A program made the position numbers and the translations under genes. From positions 1 to 59,466 of the forward strand of contig JACRKQ010000012.1 of NCBI GenBank assembly GCA_016219705.1: DNA of 59,466 nucleotides. The letters run 5' to 3'. Under the pieces are notes generated by a model. The model saw only the letters and a list, made by a program, of their open reading frames with translations. It did not search any database and was not told the origin of the DNA. Every line of letters starts with the position of its first letter. Position 1 is the first letter of the stretch. This stretch comes from Candidatus Saganbacteria bacterium (GTDB lineage: Bacteria > Margulisbacteria > WOR-1 > O2-12-FULL-45-9). Shown here piece by piece: positions 23,484-32,542 of this stretch.

Positions 23484-25763
23484 ATGATTTTTACAAAAAA
23501 AGATGGCTGGGCGCTCCTTACTTTTCTCGGTCTTACGCTGCTTTTTTTCGCCCCCTTCCTTACGGGGGAACAAATTTTAGGCTTCAAGGATCTTTCCCGC
23601 TATTTTTATCCCTTGCGCTTCCTGATGGTCGAGCAGGCCAAAAGCGGACACTGGCCCTTATGGAACCCTTATCTCTTTTGCGGTTTCCCTTTGTTAGCGA
23701 CGCTGCAGATCTGTTTCTTTTATCCCTTAACTCTCCTTTATTATTTTTTACCCTTTAATTTAGCTTTTAACTATTTCACCATCCTGCATTATTTCCTGGC
23801 GGCGGCGTTTATGTATTGCCTTTTGCGTCACTATGATCTTAATCGCTGGAGCGCTCTTTTGGGCGGCTTGCTTTTTAGTTTTTCCGGCTATCTGCTCTCG
23901 GTTTACAACATGAATACCTCTCTAGCGGCCGCCGTCTGGCTGCCGCTGGCGGTTTTATTTTTTGACCGCTGGATGAATGGCGGAAAATTTTCCAATCTTG
24001 CCGGACTGGCGGTCTCTCTGGTTTTAACTTTCCTCGGCGGCGAACCGACAATAATCTATATGACAATATTATTATTATTCGCCTATGCGGTTGTTTTTTC
24101 CCAAACCCGGCGGCAGGGATTTATCAATTTATCGGGGCTAGCTTTAGCCTGCGCCATGGCGGCCGGTTTGGCGGCGGCGCAGCTGCTGCCGTTTATCGAA
24201 TTGGCGCGATTATCCGATCGAACGGGAAAAATTGCTTATGATCTAGCGACCTTCCGTTCTTTTCCGCCGCGGGAGCTGATCAATTTTATTTTTCCGTATT
24301 TTTTTGGCAATGCCGCCCAGTTTGGCAATTTGACGGAAAATTTGATCGGCAAAAATTTTCAAGACTGGTTAATTTCTCCCTATCTGGGGATATTGCCTTT
24401 GCTCTTTGCCGCTTTAGCTTTTAGCCGCCGCCGTCGGCTGGCCTGGTTTTGGCTGGGGACAGCGGTGGTCGGCCTGTTTCTAGCCTTTGGCTGTTATACC
24501 CCGTTTTATCATCTGGCTTATTTATTGCCGGGGATATCGATGATCCGCTATCCAGTCAAATATCTTTTTCTCGTCAATTTTTCTCTCGTCTGGCTGGCGG
24601 CGGCGGGATTTGACAATTTATCGCGCCAGCTAAGGAATGATTCTAAACAACTGGCTCGTATGTGCCGCTGGCTGTTAAATGCGGCTTTTTGTTTGGCTTT
24701 GGCCGCGGCTGCGGCCAATATATGCAAGGCGCGGATAATTCAATTATTGGTCGGGCATTATCCGGCGCAGGCCGCCCAATATTTTATCGTCCTGCTGCGC
24801 AATCTGGTTGATTTTAATCTTTTCAGCTTAACGCTGGTTAGCGCCAATCTCTTTGGTTTCGCTGTTTTGCTGCGCTGGGCCAGCCAAAAAAAAATTCACC
24901 CGAATATTTTTGCCGGTTTGATCTGCCTGCTTATCGCTGTCGACCTGTTCGCCAACAGCATGACGATAATGGTGCCGATCAATGCGAAATTATTTACTGC
25001 TCTCCCCGCGACGTATCGCCGCATGATTGAACAACCGACCAGAGGAAGATTTTTCTATATGCCAGCGGTGGAACAGCAAAACCGGATGACATTCGGCGAA
25101 AATTACGACGAAGCAATGTGGGAGGCCAAAGAGAACTTTACGGCCAATTGGCCCCTGCCGCACCATCTGGCCGATTTTTACGGTTATGAATCAATTAAAC
25201 CCCGGGCGCTGATGGATTATTATCGGAAAGAGTTTGGCGGCGGGCAAAAAATGACCAGCCAAAAACTTAACCAATTATCCGCCTATAATGTTAAATTTAT
25301 TATTTCTGCCGTACCGCTAAATTTCCCGCAACTTAAAATCATAAATGGCCGGTTTAAATTCGGCCGCAATTTTTATCTTTATGAAAATAACGGAGTTTTG
25401 CCGCTGGCCTATATGATCTTTCATGGCCGGACGGCTCGTATGAGCCGACAGACTATTCTTGATTTAAAAACGGCGCAGATTTTAAAATATGAACCAGATG
25501 AAGTTGTGATTAAAGTCGAGACTAAGAAGGCGGGCCAGCTATTTTTATCGGATTCATATTATCCCGGCTGGCGGGCCTGGGTGGATGATCAGCCAGTAAA
25601 AATCGAAAAATCCCAGGGCTTATTCAGGATTGTTCCGGTGCCGATGGGGGAACACCTGGTCCGTTTTCATTACGAACCGCGGTCCTTTTATCTCGGCGGA
25701 ATTATTAGCCTGCTTACTCTCGGGTTAATCCTGGTAGGGGCGGTAGTATTGCGTTACTATTAA
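23484..25763 (+). CDS. YfhO-family polytopic membrane protein
   Basis: 760 residues with 11-13 predicted membrane spans starting WALLTFLGLTLLFF, the family motif GFKDLSRYFYPLRF...WPLWNPYLFCGFP in the first loop, GFSGYLLSVYNMN and GEPTIIYMT, and a C-terminal beta-rich extracytoplasmic domain (LFLSDSYYPGWRAWVDDQPV, FHYEPRSFYLGG) before a last span. YfhO relatives are GT-C-fold glycosyltransferases of envelope polymers; the Asp after GFK is the likely catalytic residue. The track start (23433, TTG) lies in the terminator. ATG 23484 overlaps a TATAAT, so the start is not certain. Confidence 0.82.
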   Translation: MIFTKKDGWALLTFLGLTLLFFAPFLTGEQILGFKDLSRYFYPLRFLMVEQAKSGHWPLWNPYLFCGFPLLATLQICFFYPLTLLYYFLPFNLAFNYFTILHYFLAAAFMYCLLRHYDLNRWSALLGGLLFSFSGYLLSVYNMNTSLAAAVWLPLAVLFFDRWMNGGKFSNLAGLAVSLVLTFLGGEPTIIYMTILLLFAYAVVFSQTRRQGFINLSGLALACAMAAGLAAAQLLPFIELARLSDRTGKIAYDLATFRSFPPRELINFIFPYFFGNAAQFGNLTENLIGKNFQDWLISPYLGILPLLFAALAFSRRRRLAWFWLGTAVVGLFLAFGCYTPFYHLAYLLPGISMIRYPVKYLFLVNFSLVWLAAAGFDNLSRQLRNDSKQLARMCRWLLNAAFCLALAAAAANICKARIIQLLVGHYPAQAAQYFIVLLRNLVDFNLFSLTLVSANLFGFAVLLRWASQKKIHPNIFAGLICLLIAVDLFANSMTIMVPINAKLFTALPATYRRMIEQPTRGRFFYMPAVEQQNRMTFGENYDEAMWEAKENFTANWPLPHHLADFYGYESIKPRALMDYYRKEFGGGQKMTSQKLNQLSAYNVKFIISAVPLNFPQLKIINGRFKFGRNFYLYENNGVLPLAYMIFHGRTARMSRQTILDLKTAQILKYEPDEVVIKVETKKAGQLFLSDSYYPGWRAWVDDQPVKIEKSQGLFRIVPVPMGEHLVRFHYEPRSFYLGGIISLLTLGLILVGAVVLRYY
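25704..25748 (+). repeat. yfhO 3' end, left copy of a diverged direct repeat
   Basis: ATTAGCCTGCTTACxCTCGGGTTAATCCTxGT... matches 27048-27092. Within the first 37 bp the only differences are the third bases of three codons (ACT/ACG, CTG/CTA, GTA/GTG). Confidence 0.8.
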
Positions 25764-25816
25764 AATCGTGTTATCATAGTAATGTAATCCTAGTGATTAA
25801 TTAAGGAGATGGTGTT

Positions 25817-27052
25817 GTGCGGGAAGAATTATTTGAGTTGAGCCGGAATTTGGTGGAAAACTACAATCGTCAATATCAGCGGTATTTCTTAAAGGAAAAC
25901 AAGCTTGACAGTCGATTGTCTGTAATTATTGGCCAGCGAGGAATCGGCAAGTCAACGGTGATTGTCCAGTATTTGCTGTCTCATTACGCAAAAGAACTTA
26001 AGGCTAATAAAGCGCTTTTTCTCCAAGCGGACCATTTTCTGGTCAATGAGATCTCTTTATATGAAATTGCTGAACAGTTTAACTCCCTGAATGGGAAAGT
26101 GCTCTGTTTTGATGAAATCCATAAATATGGCGACTGGTCAAGGCAGTTGAAGAGTATTTATGACACTTTTCCTGACTTGAAAATAATTGCTTCCGGCAGT
26201 TCCGCCCTGGAAATTTATAAAGGAACCCATGATTTAAGCCGGCGGGCGATTGTTTATGAAATGAGAGGGCTTTCCTTTAGAGAATTTATAGAAATTACCC
26301 TCAATCTGACACTAGAAGAACATACTTTGACAGATATTCTGCGTCAGCATGCTGAAATTGCTCGCGATATTGCCCAGCAGCTTAAAAGGAAAAACGAAAA
26401 AATTATCCCCTTGTTCAAAAGATATTTAGCTTATGGATATTATCCTTATTTTTTGGAGTTCGAAAATAAGGTCTTGTATTATCTTACGTTGGAACAGAAT
26501 ATTCATACGACGATAGAGGCGGATTTGCCCGCGATAAATCCCAATCTATCCGGCAGCAGCGTAAAAAAAATAAAAAAACTGCTGGCCTTTATCGCCAGCG
26601 CGGTCCCTTTTACCCCCGATCTAAAAAAACTTAAAACAATTTTGGATGTTGGTGATGAAAGAACGCTGAAGTCGTATTTGAAATATCTCGAAGACGCTGG
26701 TTTAATTCTTACCCTTACGGCGGGAGGCAGGGGAATGCGGGAGCTGGAAAAACCGGAGAAAATTTATTTGAATAATTTTAATCAAGCTTATGCTATCTCT
26801 GGTCATTACGGCGCTAATGTTGGCTGTATTAGGGAAACTTTTTTTGCCAATATGTTATCTTCGTTGGCGCGGCTCTCCTACGCTAAACAAGGGGATTTTC
26901 GTGTGAACGATAGGTTTGTCTTTGAAATAGGCGGCAGGAGTAAAAAATTTGATCAAATAAGCGCCATAAAAGATTCTTTTCTGGCGTTGGATGACATCGA
27001 ATACGGCAGCGGTAACAAAATCCCTTTATGGCTCTTTGGCTTTTTATATTAG
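25817..27052 (+). CDS. AAA ATPase with DUF4143 domain
   Basis: 411 residues, GTG start with AAGGAG 9 nt upstream. AAA_14 domain: Walker A GQRGIGKSTVIVQYLL near residue 38, Walker B VLCFDEIHKYGDW near 97, sensor ASGSSALEIY. The C-terminal DUF4143 part (VFEIGGRSKKFDQI) is a restriction-endonuclease-like fold. Family function is unproven; members behave as mobile accessory genes. The gene is flanked by two copies of the yfhO 3' end, and its own stop lies in the right copy. A broken relative is at 557-1003. Confidence 0.85.
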   Translation: MREELFELSRNLVENYNRQYQRYFLKENKLDSRLSVIIGQRGIGKSTVIVQYLLSHYAKELKANKALFLQADHFLVNEISLYEIAEQFNSLNGKVLCFDEIHKYGDWSRQLKSIYDTFPDLKIIASGSSALEIYKGTHDLSRRAIVYEMRGLSFREFIEITLNLTLEEHTLTDILRQHAEIARDIAQQLKRKNEKIIPLFKRYLAYGYYPYFLEFENKVLYYLTLEQNIHTTIEADLPAINPNLSGSSVKKIKKLLAFIASAVPFTPDLKKLKTILDVGDERTLKSYLKYLEDAGLILTLTAGGRGMRELEKPEKIYLNNFNQAYAISGHYGANVGCIRETFFANMLSSLARLSYAKQGDFRVNDRFVFEIGGRSKKFDQISAIKDSFLALDDIEYGSGNKIPLWLFGFLY

Positions 27053-27092
27053 CCTGCTTACGCTCGGGTTAATCCTAGTGGGGGGAGGGGTA
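27048..27092 (+). repeat. yfhO 3' end, right copy
   Basis: Diverged copy of 25704-25748. In the yfhO frame it encodes ISLLTLGLILVG and stays open to a TGA at 27135, adding a basic tail (TQKRQRRNYRF) typical after a last membrane span. This may be the original yfhO end, now detached. Confidence 0.7.
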
Positions 27093-28140
27093 ACTCAAAA
27101 GCGTCAGCGGCGAAATTATCGATTTTCCCAGCTTTGATGATGCCGTCAGCTCCATTCTTTAAAGCTCTTAAGCCATCATGCGAATCTAAATCATGAATTA
27201 ATATAAAACCGCTAAACGATGGTTTTTTGGCAAAACTAAACCCTTGGGCAGGATCTCTTAGTAAATGAACTAAAATGGGCGTGTCCATAGCTGGCATTGA
27301 GCCAGCGATGATCAGGAGATCGACCGGTGGTCTGCTTTCATCAAAAATTCTCTCAAGAACATCTTCCGAATTTGACCTAATCTCTGTCACAATAATTTCT
27401 GGAAGCAGGCTTCTAAGAGTAGAAGCAGTGGCTGGATCAGTTGAAATAACCAATATTTCTCTTATTCTGTCAGGTCTCCCTTCCTTTATAATAGGCACAG
27501 GAAAATTTTCCGATATTGCCAATCCGGGTGCCGTGGAGACCGGGTGGACGGTTGGCGGCGGGGCGACAACTAGCGGAGCGGGGGGAAGGGGTTGGGTAGA
27601 GGTCACAAAATGTCTTTTCAAAAAGTCAGTGGGGTCAGACTTCATCGGATTAGCAAAATCGGCAATTCCAAGGGCAATCATCATCGCATTTACCGCAGAA
27701 GAATTTGCTGCAATATAGCCGCTGTATCCATTATCTCTTAATAATTTTCCTAATTCCAGGCCGCTTATCCCGGGCATATCATTATCCATAAAGATAAGAT
27801 CAATTTTCTGTTCTGCGGCCAGAGCTAAAACTTGATCCTTGATCGGTTGCTGTTGATTTACTGTGACAACCTTTACGCTGTCATCCAACTCACCTTGAAT
27901 AAGCCCTTGATAAAGCTCGAGAATGTTTGGATTATCATCCACAACTAGAATTGTTCTTATAATCTCCGGTCGGCCTGGTTTAGCAGAAGCCGCTTTAATC
28001 CTAAGAGCACCTTGGGGAATATTTAGTTGTTCAAGTTTCGCCTCATCCGCAGAAGTACAAAAGTCTCTTATTCGTGCAGATGGAGTAGCTAGTCCCACTC
28101 GAGTCAGTGTGGTTCGTAGAAAATCTGTTATTCTAGACAT
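27058..28140 (-). CDS. Protein with two response-regulator receiver domains
   Basis: 360 residues, SD GGAGG 10 nt upstream. Receiver 1 (about 62-175): TILVVDDNPNILELY, phospho-acceptor in IDLIFMDNDMPGISG, with the usual Thr/Ser in ANSSA. A Pro-rich linker (PPAPLVVAPPPTVHP) leads to receiver 2 (about 228-345): ILVISTDPATAST and LLIIAGSMPAMD, where the acceptor Asp is replaced, so it is a pseudo-receiver. No output domain. The last residues (LGLTRA) are encoded antisense to the yfhO repeat. Partner kinase not in the window. Confidence 0.8.
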   Translation of the reverse strand: MSRITDFLRTTLTRVGLATPSARIRDFCTSADEAKLEQLNIPQGALRIKAASAKPGRPEIIRTILVVDDNPNILELYQGLIQGELDDSVKVVTVNQQQPIKDQVLALAAEQKIDLIFMDNDMPGISGLELGKLLRDNGYSGYIAANSSAVNAMMIALGIADFANPMKSDPTDFLKRHFVTSTQPLPPAPLVVAPPPTVHPVSTAPGLAISENFPVPIIKEGRPDRIREILVISTDPATASTLRSLLPEIIVTEIRSNSEDVLERIFDESRPPVDLLIIAGSMPAMDTPILVHLLRDPAQGFSFAKKPSFSGFILIHDLDSHDGLRALKNGADGIIKAGKIDNFAADAFELPLPPLGLTRA

Positions 28141-28197
28141 AATAATTTTACCTCCAATTTTTGTCTCGGTTCCTCGCGTTTTTGAAACCGCGAATTT

Positions 28198-28746
28198 TCA
28201 CTTTGTTAAATTAAAAAATTTTCTGACAAAGCGATCAAAGCCAATTTTTCCGCCGCTGTTGTCATCGACCCCAACAAAAGAACCTTCAGTTGTATTAGCG
28301 ATGATCCAGCCATTATATCCATCAGTCCGAAGCTGTCTGGCCAAAACATCGCCATTTACCCCATGACCTTGCATTGCGTAATCCAAAAAAACCATATCGG
28401 GCGCTTCTTCTCTGGACTTGGCAATAAAGTTATCGCTCTGATCAAATGTTTCAATCCGAACTCCTGGTCCCAGAAATCTCTGTAACAATCTCTTAAAAGC
28501 GGAAAGATTAAGAGGATCATCATCAACAATATAAATTAATTTGATAAATTGCGGCCTGTTTTTATTGGAGCCATCTGCAACTTTCGCAGGTGAAGCTGGG
28601 ATGTCCGGCCTCGTAGTCGGGCTGGCATCAAAGGGGAGAGTGGTTGACGGCAGGCCCGTTGGGGTTATCTTGGTCCCTCTTGTGAAGCTTCTGCAGTCAA
28701 ATGGCCCTTTTTTATGTAAAGATGGAGGCAGTCCGATCATTTTCAT
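28198..28746 (-). CDS. Single-domain response regulator with a disordered N-terminal extension
   Basis: 182 residues: about 65 low-complexity N-terminal residues, then a receiver with IYIVDDDPLNLSAFKRLL and phospho-acceptor MVFLDYAMQGHGVNG, Ser/Thr in ANTTEG. No output domain. It resembles receiver 1 of the downstream gene (shared LGK/ARQLRTDGYNGWIIAN pattern), so the two are paralogues in one operon. A GATAAT lies 7 nt before the ATG. It may pass signals to the two-receiver protein or to the pilus. Confidence 0.78.
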   Translation of the reverse strand: MKMIGLPPSLHKKGPFDCRSFTRGTKITPTGLPSTTLPFDASPTTRPDIPASPAKVADGSNKNRPQFIKLIYIVDDDPLNLSAFKRLLQRFLGPGVRIETFDQSDNFIAKSREEAPDMVFLDYAMQGHGVNGDVLARQLRTDGYNGWIIANTTEGSFVGVDDNSGGKIGFDRFVRKFFNLTK

Positions 28747-28837
28747 ATACCTTATTATCGCCGCCTTCCTCTGGAAATTTCACTCTATTTTTGATATAAT
28801 ACCTTTAGTGTCTGTGGTGGGGAGGTTTTGCGAGCCC

Positions 28838-30004
28838 ATGAAAATGTCCCAATTGCTGGTGCCAACGCTTCGTGAGGATCCTGCTGAAGCTGAAATAGTA
28901 TCTCATCGCCTCCTATTACGGGCTGGTTTTATCCGCAAAGTTGCCGCTGGTATTTATACTTATCTTCCTTTAGGCTTAAAAGTCCTCCATAAAGTCGAAA
29001 ACGTTATCCGTGAAGAGATGAACCGGGCGGGCGCCCAGGAGATCTTTATGCCGGTTTTACTACCGGCCGAACTTTGGAAAGAAACCAATCGTTGGGACCA
29101 ATATGGCAAAGAACTTTTCCGCATTGCCGACCGCCATGAGCGCCAATTCTGTCTCGGTCCTACCCACGAAGAAGTCATTACCGATATAGTGCGTTCTTCA
29201 ATCCACTCATACCGCAATCTTCCGGTAACACTTTATCAAATCCAGACTAAATTTCGTGATGAGATCCGGCCCCGCTTTGGCTTGATGCGCGGCCGTGAAT
29301 TCATGATGAAAGACGCCTACAGTTTCCACGCTTCCGCAGAAGATCTTGACCGAGAATATAAAAACATGCACGCGGCCTACTGCCGGATTTTTGATCGTCT
29401 GGGGTTGAAATATCAGGTGATCAAGGCGGATTCCGGGCTGATCGGCGGCGAATTTTCCGAAGAATTCAACGTCATCGCCGACGCGGGGGAGAATGAATTG
29501 CCGGACGGGAAGCGCGGAATTGAGGTGGGCCACATTTTTAAGCTCGGGACCAAATATTCTGAAAGCATGAAATGCGTCTACCTTGACGAGAACAATGTTG
29601 AGAAACCGATGACCATGGGGTGTTACGGCATTGGCGTTGGCCGAACCGCCCAGGCGGCGATTGAGCAAAATCACGATGCCAACGGCATTATCTGGCCGGT
29701 ACCGCTGGCGCCGTTTCAGGCAGCTATTATTCCTGTTAACACAACTTTGCCGGAACAAATGGCGACGTCAGATCAGTTATATAAAGCCGGACAAGCAATT
29801 GGTCTAGATATGTTACTGGATGACCGAGAACAAAGGGTTGGCGTAAAACTCAAAGATATCGACCTGATCGGTATACCGGTTAAGGTTATTATTGGTAAAG
29901 CGCTGGCGGAAGGGAATGTCGAACTTAAATTGCGCAGGACAGGGGAGACAAAATTGGTCCCGGTTGCTGCGGCAATCAAAGAGCTTCAAGGACTGCTGGG
30001 ATGA
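28838..30004 (+). CDS. proS: Prolyl-tRNA synthetase, short form without editing insertion
   Basis: 388 residues. Class II motifs: KVAAGIYTYLPLG (motif 1 region), FRDEIRPRFGLMRGREFMMKDAYSF (motif 2), MGCYGIGVGRTAQAAIEQ (motif 3), then the anticodon-binding domain (LLDDREQRVGVKLKDIDLIG). The INS editing domain of about 180 residues usual in bacterial ProS between motifs 2 and 3 is absent, as in some alphaproteobacteria. The track start 28541 is upstream of the promoter (TGATATAAT at 28792); ATG 28838 follows GGGGAGG. Stop overlaps purF (ATGA). Confidence 0.92.
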   Translation: MKMSQLLVPTLREDPAEAEIVSHRLLLRAGFIRKVAAGIYTYLPLGLKVLHKVENVIREEMNRAGAQEIFMPVLLPAELWKETNRWDQYGKELFRIADRHERQFCLGPTHEEVITDIVRSSIHSYRNLPVTLYQIQTKFRDEIRPRFGLMRGREFMMKDAYSFHASAEDLDREYKNMHAAYCRIFDRLGLKYQVIKADSGLIGGEFSEEFNVIADAGENELPDGKRGIEVGHIFKLGTKYSESMKCVYLDENNVEKPMTMGCYGIGVGRTAQAAIEQNHDANGIIWPVPLAPFQAAIIPVNTTLPEQMATSDQLYKAGQAIGLDMLLDDREQRVGVKLKDIDLIGIPVKVIIGKALAEGNVELKLRRTGETKLVPVAAAIKELQGLLG

Positions 30005-31419
30005 AGGATTCTCGCTGCTGCGCCAGCGAATTAAAACTAAAAGACGCCTGCGGCGTTTTTGGCGTTTATTCTTTTAACGGCGCCAACCTGGCCAAGCCGA
30101 CATATTACGGCCTTTTTTCCCTCCAGCATCGCGGCCAGGAATCGGCGGGAATTTATGTCTCCGATGGCCGGCGTTTCAAAGGGCGAGCGGGGATGGGGCT
30201 CGTCAACATGATTTTTAACGAGGATAACCTGAAAGAATTAACCGGCCACATTGCCATCGGCCATGTCCGTTATTCTACTACCGGTTCTTCCATTCTGGAG
30301 AATGCCCAGCCGTTTGTCATCGAATCAAAATTTGGCCCGATTGCCGTGGCCCATAATGGGAATTTGATCAACACCAAAGAGCTGCGCGATCACCTGCCTG
30401 ATTATAAATTCAAAGGGACAACCGACACCGAAATTATCGCCGCTCTGCTGGCCAATTCGCCGGAGAGCGATTTTGAAGCCGCGTTAATTAAAACTTTGGC
30501 CCAATGTCGCGGCGCTTTTTCCTTAATAATTATGACCAACGATAAATTGGTCGCGGTCCGCGATCCGCATGGCATCCGGCCGTTATCGATTGGTAAATTA
30601 GACGATGCTTATGTCTTCTCTTCAGAGACCTGCGGCCTTGATGTCGTAGGCGCGGTCTTTGTCCGCGACGTTGATGCGGGAGAACTGGTGATTATTGACG
30701 CGCAAGGTTTGCGTTCCAAGACCTGGAGCCGCGGCGAGCGCGAAGCGATGTGCGTCTTTGAATTTATCTACTTTGCCCGACCGGACAGTTTAATCAAGGG
30801 TCGCAGTTTCCACGATATCCGCGTCCATCTCGGTAAATATCTGGCGGTAGAACAGCCGGCTAATGCCGATATGGTCATCGCCGTCCCTGATTCTGGGATT
30901 CCGGCGGCGATCGGTTATGCGTCGGAGTCGGGGATCCCATTTTCTGAAGGTTTAATCAAGAACCGCTATATCGGCCGGACTTTTATCCAGCCGACGCAGG
31001 CCTTGCGCGACATCGGGGTAAAGATGAAGCTCAATCCGATCCGCGATGCGGTGCGCGGCCGAAAAATTGTTTTAATGGATGACTCCATTGTTCGCGGTAC
31101 GACGTCGCGCCAGATCGTCCGGCTGCTGCGGGATTGCGGCGCCCGGGAAGTGCATTTTCGCGTCTCATCCCCGCCCATCATGCACTCCTGTTTTTATGGT
31201 ATTGATACCCCTAGCCGGGCGGATCTGATCGCCGCGAACCTTTCAGTGGAAGGGATCAGAAAATATATTGAAGCCGATAGTTTGGGCTATTTAAGTTTGA
31301 AAAGTTTAACCAAAGCGATAAATTTGCCGGCGGACCGTTCGTGTCTGGCCTGTCTTAATGGCGAATATCCGGTCAACATTCCGGAAAGACTGCAGAGTTT
31401 AAAATTATTTTTTGAATAG
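30001..31419 (+). CDS. purF: Amidophosphoribosyltransferase
   Basis: First committed step of purine synthesis: PRPP + Gln to phosphoribosylamine. 472 residues: short propeptide before the N-terminal nucleophile in DACGVFGVYS, Ntn amidohydrolase motifs LQHRGQESAGI and GHVRYSTTGSS, then the PRTase domain with IVLMDDSIVRGTTSRQI. Cysteines in the C-terminal CLACLNGEYP suggest the 4Fe-4S type, as in Bacillus. Overlaps proS by 4 bp; purM follows after 8 bp. Confidence 0.95.
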   Translation: MKDSRCCASELKLKDACGVFGVYSFNGANLAKPTYYGLFSLQHRGQESAGIYVSDGRRFKGRAGMGLVNMIFNEDNLKELTGHIAIGHVRYSTTGSSILENAQPFVIESKFGPIAVAHNGNLINTKELRDHLPDYKFKGTTDTEIIAALLANSPESDFEAALIKTLAQCRGAFSLIIMTNDKLVAVRDPHGIRPLSIGKLDDAYVFSSETCGLDVVGAVFVRDVDAGELVIIDAQGLRSKTWSRGEREAMCVFEFIYFARPDSLIKGRSFHDIRVHLGKYLAVEQPANADMVIAVPDSGIPAAIGYASESGIPFSEGLIKNRYIGRTFIQPTQALRDIGVKMKLNPIRDAVRGRKIVLMDDSIVRGTTSRQIVRLLRDCGAREVHFRVSSPPIMHSCFYGIDTPSRADLIAANLSVEGIRKYIEADSLGYLSLKSLTKAINLPADRSCLACLNGEYPVNIPERLQSLKLFFE

Positions 31420-31427
31420 GAGGAATC

Positions 31428-32411
31428 ATGATAACTTACAAACAAGCGGGAGTTGACATCGACGCGGGAAATGAAGTCGTGAGACGGATCAAGAAATTCG
31501 CCAAAAATATAGGTTTCTTTGGCGGCCTGTATCCCCTGGGAAAAAATTTCCTGGTGGGGACGACCGATGGGGTGGGGACCAAACTTAAAATTGCTTTTAT
31601 GATGAAAAAGCACGACACAATCGGCATCGACCTGGTGGCGATGAATGTCAATGATGTCGTGGCCACCGGGGCTAAGCCGCTTTTTTTTCTCGACTATTTT
31701 GGCTGCCATAAAGTTAATCCTTCCCAGGTGGAAAAAGTTGTCAGAGGGATTGCTGAAGGCTGTAAGCAGGCCGAGTGTGATCTGCTTGGCGGAGAGACAG
31801 CAGAACTTTCCGATATGTACCAAGTCGGAGAATATGACTTAGCTGGCTTTGCCGTCGGTCTGGTGGAAAAACAAAAAGTGATTAACGGTTCAAAAATAAG
31901 AGCGGGTGATAAATTAATTGGCTTAGCTTCAACCGGCTTGCATAGCAATGGCTACACTTTAGCGCGCAAGGTCCTGCTCGACCATGCCAATCTTGATCCT
32001 CGGCAGGAATTGGAAGAGATCGATGGTAAACTGGGAGAGAAACTGCTTATCCCGACAAAGATATACGTTAAACTTATTCTTTCCTTAATAAAGAAGTTTA
32101 AGATTAAAGGGATTGCCCATATTACCGGCGGCGGTTTGCCGGAAAATGTGGCGCGGATCATGCCCAGAAATGTCCAGGCGGTCTTTGATCTTAATGCCTG
32201 GACTGTGCCGCAAATTTTTCGTCTCATCCAGCGTTTAGGTAAAGTTGATCATAACGAAATGTTTCGGACTTTCAACATGGGGATCGGGATGGTAATTGTT
32301 GTTGAGGGCAAAGAAGCTGATAAAGTTATGAAGTACTTAGCCAGCATTAAGGAAAAAGCGTTTCTGGTTGGAGATGTTGAGAGAGGAAAAGGTGAAGTAA
32401 TCATAATTTAA
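31428..32411 (+). CDS. purM: Phosphoribosylformylglycinamidine cyclo-ligase
   Basis: AIR synthetase, fifth step of IMP synthesis. 327 residues: YKQAGVDIDAG at the start, LVGTTDGVGTKLKIA near residue 41, VAMNVNDVVATGAKPLFFLDY, LLGGETAELSDMY, LASTGLHSNGYTLAR and AHITGGGLPENVARIMP. RBS AGGAGG 6 nt upstream. The operon lacks purL, purD and purC/K/E, which must lie elsewhere. Confidence 0.95.
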   Translation: MITYKQAGVDIDAGNEVVRRIKKFAKNIGFFGGLYPLGKNFLVGTTDGVGTKLKIAFMMKKHDTIGIDLVAMNVNDVVATGAKPLFFLDYFGCHKVNPSQVEKVVRGIAEGCKQAECDLLGGETAELSDMYQVGEYDLAGFAVGLVEKQKVINGSKIRAGDKLIGLASTGLHSNGYTLARKVLLDHANLDPRQELEEIDGKLGEKLLIPTKIYVKLILSLIKKFKIKGIAHITGGGLPENVARIMPRNVQAVFDLNAWTVPQIFRLIQRLGKVDHNEMFRTFNMGIGMVIVVEGKEADKVMKYLASIKEKAFLVGDVERGKGEVIII

Positions 32412-32540
32412 ATTCTAAGCACTAAATTCGAAATTCTAAACAATATTTAATATCAAAATTCTAATATTTTAAAGTGATTTTGAATTTAGGTTGTTTGAAT
32501 TTAGAATTTGTTTAGAGTTTAGATATTAGGATTTATTAAT
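32411..32540. repeat. ATTCTAAA-type inverted repeat element
   Basis: Left arm with AAATTCTAAGC, AAATTCGAAATTCTAAAC and right arm with GAATTTAGAATTTGTTTAGAGTTTAG; the two halves are roughly complementary. It fills the gap between purM and purN. The same family is at 58435-58572. Confidence 0.7.
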
Positions 32541-32542
32541 TT

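Noticed and set aside
23440-23490. TATAAT at 23481 as promoter of the yfhO-like gene
   Set aside because: The box overlaps the assigned ATG, so it cannot drive translation from that start; the signal is left unassigned.
25817-27052. DUF4143 repeats as a transposon target-site duplication
   Set aside because: The flanking copies are about 40 bp and differ at synonymous sites; target duplications are short and start out identical. No transposase is present.
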